Assembly: GCA_026874595.1 (NCBI GenBank)
Contig: CM049322.1
Coordinates: forward strand, 1,535,900-1,599,899
Direction: 5' to 3'
Length of the DNA stretch: 64,000 nt
From: Sipunculus nudus
Lineage: Eukaryota; Annelida; Sipuncula; Golfingiida; Sipunculidae
The translations under genes and the position numbers were made by a program. Below the pieces are notes generated by a model, which did no database searches, was not told where the DNA came from, and saw only the letters and a program-made list of their open reading frames with translations. Positions 38,349-50,763 of this stretch are shown one piece after another; the first letter of the stretch is position 1, and every line of letters begins with the position of its first letter.

Positions 38349-41198
38349 ATGGTCGGAAAACGCATTTATGGAGACATAGTTCCTTTGTTTACACCTTGCT
38401 TACGCTTTGCTTATGCTTTGCTTATGGTGAAAACACCAAAGAACTCAAGCATTTTTCTGCAAATACAGACAAGTATGAACCATAGGGACACAGCCTGGTT
38501 CCCTGGCTACACAATAGTGCCTGTTAGTCATCATGATTCTAAAAATAAAGGGTCAAACCGTTCTATCTAAATCAGAAAAAGATAATACTATAAATTTAAA
38601 AAAAGTGATAATATCGGGATTAGATTCCCATTTTTCTTTTTTACCTGAATTGATCAACAGTTATGTTCCAAATTCGACATAAATAGACTCTTGGAGAGCC
38701 TAATATTATATTTTATCTTCAGAATATGGTTGCAAATCGCCTTTATGGAGACATAGTTCCTTTGCTTACATTTTGCTTACGCTTTGCTTATGCTTTGCTT
38801 ACGAAGAAAACACCACCGATTTTAAGCATTATTCTACAAATACTCACAAATACTACCCATAGGGACACAGACTGGTTCACTGGCTACATAATAATACCTG
38901 TTAGTGGTCAGTACTCTAAATATTAGGGGTCAAATCGTACAATCAAAATCAGAAATAGCTATTACTTCTCCATTTCTAAAAGTGATATAATCTTATTTAG
39001 GGACCCATTTTTCTCTTTTAACCTCAATAATCAAAAGTTTTGTTACCATATTCGACATAAATAGACTGCTGGGAAGTCTAACATTATATTATTTCTTCGG
39101 AAAATGGTCGGAAAACGCATTTATGGAGACATAGTTCCTTTGCTTACACTTTGCTAACGCTTTGCTTATGCTTTGCTTACGGTGAAAACACCAAAGAACT
39201 CAAGCATTTTTCTGCAAATACAGACAAGTATGAACCATAGGGACACAGCCTGGTTCCGTGGCTACACAATAGTGCCTGTTAGTCATCATGAATCTAAAAA
39301 TTAAGGGTCAAACCGTTACATCTAAATCAGAAATAGATAATACTATAAATTTCAAAAAAGTGATAATATCGGGATTAGATACCCATTTTTCTTTTTTACC
39401 TGAATTGATCAACAGTTATGTTCCAAATTCGACATAAATAGACTCTTGGAGAGCCTAATATTATATTTTATCTTCAGAATATGGTTGCAAATCGCCTTTA
39501 TGGAGACATAGTTCCGTTGCTTACATTTTGCTTACGCTTTGCTTATGCTTTGCTTACGAAGAAAACACCACAGAATTTAAACATTTCTCTACAAATACTC
39601 ACAAATACTACCCATAGGGACACTGACTGGTTCACTGGCTACACGATTATACCTGTTGGTGGACAGTACTCTAAATATTAGGGGTCAAATCGTACAATCA
39701 AAATCAGAAATAGCTATTACTTCTCAATTCTAAAAGTGATATAATCTAGTTTAGGGACCCATTTTTCTCTTTTAACCTCAATAATCAAAAGTTTTTTTAC
39801 CATATTCGACATAAATAGACTGCTGGGAAGTCTAACATTATATAATTTCTTCGGAAAATGGTCGGAAAACGCATTTATGGAGACATAGTTCCTTTGTTTA
39901 CACCTTGCTTACGCTTTGCTTATGCTTTGCTTATGGTGAAAACACCAAAGAACTCAAGCATTTTTCTGCAAATACAGACAAGTATGAACCATAGGGACAC
40001 AGCCTGGTTCCCTGGCTACACAATAGTGCCTGTTAGTCATCATGAATCTAAAAATAAAGGGTCAAACCGTTCTATCTAAATCAGAAATAGATAATACTAT
40101 AAATTTAAAAAAAGTGATAATATCGGGATTAGATACCCATTTTTCTTTTTTACCTGAATTGATCAACAGTTATGTTCCAAATTCGACATAAATAGACTCT
40201 TGGAGAGCCTAATATTATATTTTATCTTCAGAATATGGTTGCAAATCGCCTTTATGGAGACATAGTTCCTTTGCTTACATTTTGCTTACGCTTTGCTTAT
40301 GCTTTGCTTACGAAGAAAACACCACAGATTTTAAGCATTTTTCTACAAATACTCACAAATACTACCCATAGGAACACTGACTGGTTCACTGGCTACACGA
40401 AAATACCTGTTAGTGTTCAGTACTCTAAATATTAGGGATCATATCGTACAATCAAAATCAGAAATAGCTATTACTTCTCAATTCTAAAAGTGATATAATC
40501 TAATTTAGGGACCCATTTTTCTCTTTTAACCTCAATAATCAAAAGTTTTTATACCATATTCGACATAAATAGACTGCTGGGAAGTCTAACATTATATTAT
40601 TTCTTCGGAAAATGGTCGGAAAACGCATTTATGGAGAAATAGTTCCTTTGCTTACACTTTGCTTACGCTTTGCTTATGCTTTTCTTACGGTGAAAACACC
40701 AAAGAACTCAAGCAATTTTTTTGAAATACAGACAAGTATGAACCATAGGGACACAGCCTGGTTCCCTGGCTACACAATAGTGCCTGTAAGTCATCACGAA
40801 TCTAAAAATTAAGGGTCAAACCGTTCTAACTAAATCAGAAATAGATAATACTATTAATTTCAAAAAGTGATAATATCGAGTTTAGGGAGCCATTTTTCTT
40901 TTTTACCTGAAGTGATCAACAGTTATGTTCCTTCGACATAGATAGACTCTTGGAGAGCCTAATATTATATTATATCTGCAGAATATGGTTGCAAATCGCC
41001 TTTATGGAGACATAGTTCCGTTGCTTACATTTTGCTTACGCTTTGCTTATGCTTTGCTTACGAAGAAAACACCACCGATTTTAAGCATTATTCTACAAAT
41101 ACTCACAAATACTACCCATAGGGACACAGATTGGTTCACTGGCTACATAATAATACCTGTTAGTGGTCAGTACTCTAAATATTAGGGGTCAAATCGTA

Positions 41199-41253
41199 CA
41201 ATCAAAATCAGAAATAGCTATTACTTCTCAATTCTAAAAGTGATATAATCTAG
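41199..41253 (+). other. Junction of a one-dimer (754-bp) deletion
   Basis: Upstream of 41199 the A monomer matches 11265 (TCGTACAATC). From 41253 it matches the tail of the A monomer at 12019 (TCTAGTTTAGGG and a six-T run). The interval between is identical in both parents. The deletion therefore joins homologous positions two monomers apart, as expected for unequal homologous exchange or single-strand annealing. Confidence 0.85.
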
Positions 41254-42489
41254 TTTAGGGACCCATTTTTCTCTTTTAACCTCAATAATCAAAAGTTTTT
41301 TACCATATTCGACATAAATAGACTGCTGGGAAGTCTAACATTATATAATTTCTTCGGAAAATGGTCGGAAAACGCATTTATGGAGACATAGTTCCTTTGT
41401 TTACACCTTGCTTACGCTTTGCTTATGCTTTGCTTATGGTGAAAACACCAAAGAACTCAAGCATTTTTCTGCAAATACAGACAAGTATGAACCATAGGGA
41501 CACAGCCTGGTTCCCTGGCTACACAATAGTGCCTGTTAGTCATCATGATTCTAAAAATAAAGGGTCAAACCGTTCTATCTAAATCAGAAATAGATAATAC
41601 TATTAATTTCAAAAAGTGATAATATCGAGTTTTAGATACCCATTTTTCTTTTTTACCTGAATTGATTAACAGTTATGTTCCTTCGACATAGATAGACTCT
41701 TGGAGAGCCTAATATTATATTATACCTTCAGAATATGGTTGCAAATCTCCTTTATGGAGACATAGTTCCTTTGCTTACATTTTGCTTACGCTTTGCTTAT
41801 GCTTTGCTTACGAAGAAAACACCACCGATTTTAAGCATTATTCTACAAATACTCACAAATACTACCCATAGGAACACAGACTGGTTCACTGGCTACATAA
41901 TAATACCTGTTAGTGGTCAGTACTCTAAATATTAGGGGTCAAATCGTACAATCAAAATCAGAAATAGCTATTACTTCTCCATTTCTAAAAGTGATATAAT
42001 CTAATTTAGGGACCCATTTTTCTCTTTTAACCTCAATAATCAAAAGTTTTGTTACCATATTCGACATAAATAGACTGCTGGGAAGTCTAACATTATATTA
42101 TTTCTTCGGAAAATGGTCGGAAAACGCATTTATGGAGACATAGTTCCTTTGCTTACACTTTGCTTACGCTTTGCTTATGCTTTGCTTACGGTGAAAACAC
42201 CAAAGAACTCAAGCATTTTTCTGCAAATACAGACAAGTATGAACCATAGGGACACAGCCTGGTTCCCTGGCTACACAATAGTGCCTGTTAGTCATCATGA
42301 ATCTAAAAATTAAGGGTCAAACCGTTCCATCTAAATCAGAAATTGATAATACTATAAATTTAAAAAAAGTGATAATATCGGGATTAGGGACCCATTCTTC
42401 TTTTTTACCTGAATTGATCAACAGTTATGTTCCAAATTCGACATAGATAGACTCTTGGAGAGCCTAATAATATATTATATCTTCAGAAT

Positions 42490-42863
42490 ATGGTTGCAAA
42501 TCGCCTTTATGGAGACATAGTTCCTTTGCTTACATTTTGCTTACGCTTTGCTTATGCTTTGCTTACGAAGAAAACACCAAAGAACTCAAGCATTTTTCTG
42601 CAAATACAGACAAGTATGAACCATAGGGACACAGCCTGGTTCCCTGGCTACACAATAGTGCCTGTTAGTCATCATGATTCTAAAAATAAAGGGTCAAACC
42701 GTTCTATCTAAATCAGAAATAGATAATACTATTAATTTCAAAAAGTGATAATATCGAGTTTTAGATACCCATTTTTCTTTTTTACCTGAATTGATTAACA
42801 GTTATGTTCCTTCGACATAGATAGACTCTTGGAGAGCCTAATATTATATTATACCTTCAGAAT
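42490..42863 (+). repeat. A/B hybrid monomer, copy 3
   Basis: This is the same hybrid as at 13524, found at an offset of 28,966 bp. It is the copy carried by the ~29-kb mega-duplication. Confidence 0.93.
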
Positions 42864-44751
42864 ATGGTTGCAAATCTCCTTTATGGAGACATAGTTCCTT
42901 TGCTTACATTTTGCTTACGCTTTGCTTATGCTTTGCTTACGAAGAAAACACCACCGATTTTAAGCATTATTCTACAAATACTCACAAATACTACCCATAG
43001 GAACACAGACTGGTTCACTGGCTACATAATAATACCTGTTAGTGGTCAGTACTCTAAATATTAGGGGTCAAATCGTACAATCAAAATCAGAAATAGCTAT
43101 TACTTCTCCATTTCTAAAAGTGATATAATCTAATTTAGGGACCCATTTTTCTCTTTTAACCTCAATAATCAAAAGTTTTGTTACCATATTCGACATAAAT
43201 AGACTGCTGGGAAGTCTAACATTATATTATTTCTTCGGAAAATGGTCGGAAAACGCATTTATGGAGACATAGTTCCTTTGCTTACACTTTGCTTACGCTT
43301 TGCTTATGCTTTGCTTACGGTGAAAACACCAAAGAACTCAAGCATTTTTCTGCAAATACAGACAAGTATGAACCATAGGGACACAGCCTGGTTCCCTGGC
43401 TACACAATAGTGCCTGTTAGTCATCATGAATCTAAAAATTAAGGGTCAAACCGTTCCATCTAAATCAGAAATTGATAATACTATAAATTTCAAAAAAGTG
43501 ATAATATCGGGATTAGGGACCCATTCTTCTTTTTTACCTGAATTGATCAACAGTTATGTTCCAAATTCGACATAGATAGACTCTTGGAGAGCCTAATAAT
43601 ATATTATATCTTCAGAATATGGTTGCAAATCGCCTTTATGGAGACATAGTTCCTTTGCTTACATTTTGCTTACGCTTTGCTTATGCTTTGCTTACGAAGA
43701 AAACACCACCGATTTTAAGCATTATTCTACAAATACTCACAAATACTACCCATAGGGACACAGATTGGTTCACTGGCTACATAATAATACCTGTTAGTGG
43801 TCAGTACTCTAAATATTAGGGGTCAAATCGTACAATCAAAATCAGAAATAGCTATTACTTCTCAATTCTAAAAGTGATATAATCTAATTTAGGGACCCAT
43901 TTTTCTCTTTTCACCTCAATAATCAAAAGTTTTTTTACCATATTCGACATAAATAGACTGCTGGGAAGTCTAACATTATATAATTTCTTCGGAAAATGGT
44001 CGGAAAACGCATTTATGGAGACATAGTTCCTTTGCTTACACTTTGCTTACGCTTTGCTTATGCTTTGCTTACGGTGAAAACACCAAAGAACTCAAGCATT
44101 TTTCTGCAAATACAGACAAGTATGAACCATAGGGACACAGCCTGGTTCCGTGGCTACACAATAGTGCCTGTTAGTCATCATGAATCTAAAAATTAAGGGT
44201 CAAACCGTTACATCTAAATCAGAAATAGATAATACTATAAATTTCAAAAAAAGTGATAATATCGGGATTAGATACCCATTTTTCTTTTTTACCTGAATTG
44301 ATCAACAGTTATGTTCCAAATTCGACATAAATAGACTCTTGGAGAGCCTAATATTATATTTTATCTTCAGAATATGGTTGCAAATCGCCTTTATGGAGAC
44401 ATAGTTCCGTTGCTTACATTTTGCTTACGCTTTGCTTATGCTTTGCTTACGAAGAAAACACCTCAGAACTTAAACATTTCTCTACAAATACTCACAAATA
44501 CTACCCATAGGGACACTGACTGTTTCACTGGCTACACGATTATACTTGTTGGTGGTCAGTACTCTAAATATTAGGGGTCAAATCGTACAATCAAAATCAG
44601 AAATAGCTATTACTTCTCAATTCTAAAAGTGATATAATCTAGTTTAGGGACCCATTTTTCTCTTTTAACCTCAATAATCAAAAGTTTTTTTTACCATATT
44701 CGACATAAATAGACTGCTGGGAAGTCTAACATTATATAATTTCTTCGGAAA

Positions 44752-45878
44752 ATGGTCGCAAAACGCATTTATGGAGACATAGTTCCTTTGCTTACACTTT
44801 GCTTAAGCTTTGCTTATGCTTTTATTACGGTGAAAACACCAAAGAACTCAAGCAATTTTTTGGAAATACAGACAAGTATGAACCATAGGGACACAGCCTG
44901 GTTCCCTGGCTACACAATAGTGCCTGTTAGTCATCACAAATCTAAAAATTAAGGGTCAAACCGTTCTATCTAATTCAGAAATAGATAATACTATTAATTT
45001 CAAAAAGTGATAATATTGAGTTTAGGTAGCCATTTTTCTTTTTTACCTCAATTGTTCAACAGTTATGTTCCTTCGACATAGATAGACTCTTGGAGAGCCT
45101 AATATTATATTATATCTTCAGAATATGGTTGCAAATCGCCTTTATGGAGACATAGTTCCTTTGCTTACATTTTGCTTACGCTTTGCTTATGCTTTGCTTA
45201 CGAAGAAAATACCACCGATTTTAAGCATTATTCTACAAATACTCACAAATACTACCCTTAGGGACACAGACTGTTTCACTGGCTACATAATAATACCTGT
45301 TAGTGGTCAGTACTCTAAATATTTAGGGTCAAATCGTACAATCAAAATCAGAAATAGCTATTACTTCTCAATTCTAAAAGTGATATAATCTAATTTAGGG
45401 ACCCATTTTTCTCTTTTAACCTCAATAATCAAAAGTTTTTATACCATATTTGATATAAATAGACTGCTGGGAAGTCTAACATTATATTATTTCTTCGGAA
45501 AATGGTCGGAAAACGCATTTATGGAGACATAGTTCCTTTGCTTACACTTTGCTTACGCTTTGCTTATGCTTTTCTTACGGTGAAAACACCAAAGAACTCA
45601 AGCAATTTTTTTTAAATACAGACAAGTATGAACCATAGGGACACAGCCTGGTTCCCTGGCTACACAATAGTGCCTGTTAGTCATCATGAATCTAAAAATT
45701 AAGGGTCAAACCGTTCTAACTAAATCAGAAATAGATAATACTATAAATTTCAAAAAAGTGATAATATCGGGATTAGATACCCATTTTTCTTTTTTACCTG
45801 AATTGATCAACAGTTATGTTCCAAATTCGACATAAATAGACTCTTGGAGAGCCTAATATTATATTTTATCTTCAGAAT
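44752..45878 (+). repeat. B4-A6-B6 module, copy 5
   Basis: AAGCTT lies at 44805. This is the mega-duplicate of the copy at 15786. It keeps CCTTCGACAT near 45070 where the other copies have CCTTGACAT. Confidence 0.88.
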
Positions 45879-48800
45879 ATGGTTGCAAATCGCCTTTATG
45901 GAGACACAGTTCCGTTGCTTACATTTTGCTTACGCTTTGCTTATGCTTTGCTTACGAAGAAAACACCACAGATTTTAAGCATTTTTCTACAAACACTCAC
46001 AAATACTACCCATAGGAACACTGACTGGTTTACTGGCTACACGAAAATACCTGTTAGTGGTCAGTACTCTAAATATTAGGGGTCAAATCGTACAATCAAA
46101 ATCAGAAATAGCTATTACTTCTCAATTCTAAAAGTGATATAATCTAATTTAGGGACCCATTTTTCTCTTTTAACCTCAACAATCAAAAGTTTTTATACCA
46201 TATTCGACATAAATAGACTGCTGGGAAGTCTAACATTATATTATTTCTTCGGAAAATGGTCGGAAAACGCATTTATGGAGACATAGTTCCTTTGCATACA
46301 CTTTGCTTACGCTTTGCTTATGCTTTTATTACGGTGAAAACACCAAAGAACTCAAGCAATTTTTTGGAAATACAGACAAGTATGAACCATAGGGACACAG
46401 CCTGGTTCCCTGGCTACACAATAGTGCCTGTTAGTCATCACGAATCTAAAAATTAAGGGTCAAACCGTTCTATCTAAATCAGAAATAGATAATACTATTA
46501 ATTTCAAAAAGTGATAATATTGAGTTTAGGGAGCCATTTTTCTTTTTTACCTCAAGTGATCAACAGTTATGTTCCTTCGACATAGATAGACTCTTGGAGA
46601 GCCTAATATTATATTATATCTTCAGAATATGGTTGCAAATCGCCTTTATGGAGACATAGTTCCTTTGCTTACATTTTGCTTACGCTTTGCTTATGCTTTG
46701 CTTACGAAGAAAACACCACCGATTTTAAGCATTATTCTACAAATACTCACAAATACTACCCATAGGGACACAGACTGGTTCACTGGCTACATAATAATAC
46801 CTGTTAGTGGTCAGTACTCTAAATATTAGGGGTCAAATCGTACAATCAAAATCAGAAATAGCTATTACTTCTCCATTTCTAAAAGTGATATAATCTAATT
46901 TAGGGACCCATTTTTCTCTTTTAACCTCAATAATCAAAAGTTTTGTTACCATATTCGACATAAATAGACTGCTGGGAAGTCTAACATTATATTATTTCTT
47001 CGGAAAATGGTCGGAAAACGCATTTATGGAGACATAGTTCCTTTGCTTACACTTTGCTTACGCTTTGCTTATGCTTTGCTTACGGTGAAAACACCAAAGA
47101 ACTCAAGCATTTTTCTGCAAATACAGACAAGTATGAACCATAGGGACACAGCCTTGTTCCCTGGCTACACAATAGTGCCTGTTAGTCATCATGAATCTAA
47201 AAATTAAGGGTCAAACCGTTCCATCTAAATCAGAAATTGATAATACTATTAATTTCAAAAAGTGATAATATCGGGATTAGGGACCCATTCTTCTTTTTTA
47301 CCTGAATTGATCAACAGTTATGTTCCAAATTCGACATAGATAGACTCTTGGAGAGCCTAATAATATATTATATCTTCAGAATATGGTTGCAAATCGCCTT
47401 TATGGAGACATAGTTCCTTTGCTTACATTTTGCTTACGCTTTGCTTATGCTTTGCTTACGAAGAAAACACCACCGATTTTAAGCATTATTCTACAAATAC
47501 TCACAAATACTACCCATAGGGACACAGATTGGTTCACTGGCTACATAATAATACCTGTTAGTGGTCAGTACTCTAAATATTAGGGGTCAAATCGTACAAT
47601 CAAAATCAGAAATAGCTATTACTTCTCAATTCTAACAGTGATATAATCTAATTTAGGGACCCATTTTTCTCTTTTAACCTCAATAATCAAAAGTTTTTTT
47701 ACCATATTCGACATAAATAGACTGCTGGGAAGTCTAACATTATATTATTTCTTCGGAAAATGGTCGGAAAACGCATTTATGGAGACATAGTTCCTTTGCT
47801 TACACTTTGCTTACGCTTTGCTTATGCTTTGCTTACGGTGAAAACACCAAAGAACTCAAGCATTTTTCTGCAAATACAGACAAGTATGAACCATAGGGAC
47901 ACAGCCTGGTTCCGTGGCTACACAATAGTGCCTGTTAGTCATCATGAATCTAAAAATTAAGGGTCAAACCGTTACATCTAAATCAGAAATAGATAATACT
48001 CTAAATTTCAAAAAAGTGATAATATCGGGATTAGATACCCATTTTTCTTTTTTACCTGAATTGATCAACAGTTATGTTCCATATTCGACATAAATAGACT
48101 CTTGGAGAGCCTAATATTATATTTTATCTTCAGAATATGGTTGCAAATCGCCTTTATGGAGACAAAGTTCCGTTGCTTACATTTTGCCCACGCTTTGCTT
48201 ATGCTTTGCTTACGAAGAAAACACCACAGAATTTAAACATTTCTCTACAAATACTCACAAATACTACCCATAGGGACACTGACTGGTTCACTGGCTACAC
48301 GATTATACCTGTTGGTGGACAGTACTCTAAATATTAGGGGTCAAATCGTACAATCAAAATCAGAAATAGCTATTACTTCTCAATTCTAAAAGTGATATAA
48401 TCTAGTTTAGGGACCCATTTTTCTCTTTTAACCTCAATAATCAAAAGTTTTTTTACCATATTCGACATAAATAGACTGCTGGGAAGTCTAACATTATAAA
48501 ATTTCTTCGGAAAATGGTCGGAAAACGCATTTATGGAGACATAGTTCCTTTGTTTACACCTTGCTTACGCTTTGCTTATGCTTTGCTTATGGTGAAAACA
48601 CCAAAGAACTCAAGCATTTTTCTGCAAATACAGACAAGTATGAACCATAGGGACACAGCCTGGTTCCCTGGCTACACAATAGTGCCTGTTAGTCATCATG
48701 ATTCTAAAAATAAAGGGTCAAACCGTTCTATATAAATCAGAAATAGATAATACTATTAATTTCAAAAAGTGATAATATCGAGTTTTAGATACCCATTTTT

Positions 48801-49264
48801 CTTTTTTACCTGAATTGATTAACAATTATGTTCCTTCGACATAGATAGACTCTTGGAGAGCCTAATATTATATTATACCTTCAGAATATGGTTGCAAATC
48901 TCCTTTATGGAGACATAGTTCCTTTGCTTACATTTTGCTTACGCTTTGCTTATGCTTTGCTTACGAAGAAAACACCACAGATTTTAAGCATTTTTCTACA
49001 AATACTCACAAATACTACCCATAGGGACACAGAATGGTTCACTGGCTACACGAAAATACCTGTTAGTGGTCAGTACTCTAAATATTAGGGGTCAAATCGT
49101 ACAATCAAAATCAGAAATAGCTATTACTTCTCAATTCTAAAAGTGATATAATCTAATTTAGGGACCCATTTTTCTCTTTTAACCTCAACAATCAAAAGTT
49201 TTTATACCATATTCGACATAAATAGACTGCTGGGAAGTCTAACATTATATTATTTCTTCGGAAA

Positions 49265-50386
49265 ATGGTCGCAAAACGCATTTATGGAGACATAGTTCCT
49301 TTGCTTACACTTTGCTTAAGCTTTGCTTATGCTTTTTTTTTGGTGAAAACACCAAAGAACTCAAGCAATTTTTTGGAAATACAGACAAGTATGAACCATA
49401 GGGACACAGCCTGGTTCCCTGGCTACACAATAGTGCCTGTTAGTCATCACAAATCTAAAAATTAAGGGTCAAACCGTTCTATCTAATTCAGAAATAGATA
49501 ATACTATTAATTTCAAAAAGTGATAATATTGAGTTTAGGTAGCCATTTTTCTTTTTTACCTCAATTGTTCAACAGTTATGTTCCTTGACATAGATAGACT
49601 CTTGGAGAGCCTAATATTATATTATATCTTCAGAATATGGTTGCAAATCGCCTTTATGGAGACATAGTTCCTTTGCTTACATTTTGCTTACGCTTTGCTT
49701 ATGCTTTGCTTACGAAGAAAATACCACCGATTTTAAGCATTATTCTACAAATACTCACAAATACTACCCTTAGGGACACAGACTGTTTCACTGGCTACAT
49801 AATAATACCTGTTAGTGGTCAGTACTCTAAATATTTAGGGTCAAATCGTACAATCAAAATCAGAAATAGCTATTACTTCTCAATTCTAAAAGTGATATAA
49901 TCTAATTTAGGGACCCATTTTTCTCTTTTAACCTCAATAATCAAAAGTTTTTATACCATATTCGACATAAATAGACTGCTGGGAAGTCTAACATTATATT
50001 ATTTCTTCGGAAAATGGTCGGAAAACGCATTTATGGAGACATAGTTCCTTTGCTTACACTTTGCTTACGCTTTGCTTATGCTTTTCTTACGGTGAAAACA
50101 CCAAAGAACCCAAGCAATTTTTTTTAAATACAGACAAGTATGAACCATAGGGACACAGCCTGGTTCCCTGGCTACACAATACTGCCTGTTAGTCATCATG
50201 AATCTAAAAATTAAGGGTCAAACCGTTCTAACTAAATCAGAAATAGATAATACTATTAATTTCAAAAAGTGATAATATCGAGTTTAGGGAGCCATTTTTC
50301 TTTTTTACTTGAATTGATCAACAGTTATGTTCCTTCGACATAGATAGACTCTTGGAGAGCCTAATATTATATTATATCTGCAGAAT
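49265..50386 (+). repeat. B4-A6-B6 module, copy 6
   Basis: AAGCTT lies at 49319. This is the mega-duplicate of the copy at 20298, but it starts with the usual B4 sequence ATGGTCGCAAAA and has a longer T-run before GGTGAAAAC. Confidence 0.88.
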
Positions 50387-50763
50387 ATGGTTGCAAATCG
50401 CCTTTATGGAGACATAGTTCCGTTGCTTACATTTTGCTTACGCTTTGCTTATGCTTTGTTTACGAAGAAAACACCTCAGAATTTAAACATTTCTCTACAA
50501 ATACTCACAAATACTACCCATAGGGACACTGACTGGTTCACTGGCTACACGATTATACCTGTTGGTGGTCAGTACTCTAAATATTAGGGGTCAAATCGTA
50601 CAATCAAAATCAGAAATAGCTATTACTTCTCAATTCTAAAAGTGATATAATCTAGTTTAGGGACCCATTTTTCTCTTTTAACCTCCATAATCAAAAGTTT
50701 TTTTACCATATTCGACATAAATAGACTGCTGGGAAGTCTAACATTATATAATTTCTTCGGAAA

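Larger units (their letters stand above)
38349..42863 (+). repeat. 17-monomer block in mega-unit 2, lacking one dimer
   Basis: The order follows 8629 onward: B1 at 38349, 38726, 39104, 39481, 39858, 40235, 40612, 40985. It then jumps directly to B1 at 41361, which corresponds to 12395. The monomers equivalent to 11642 and 12019 are absent. Monomer 39104 carries a stop-creating change in the 11-bp repeat region, GCTAACGC. Confidence 0.88.
42864..50763 (+). repeat. Mega-unit 2 counterpart of 13898-21796
   Basis: The monomers correspond one to one at 28,966-28,967 bp and include the two B4-A6-B6 modules at 44752 and 49265. Differences from the first unit are single bases, for example CAAAAAAGTG near 43488 where mega-unit 1 has AAAAAAAGTG. 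Confidence 0.88.
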
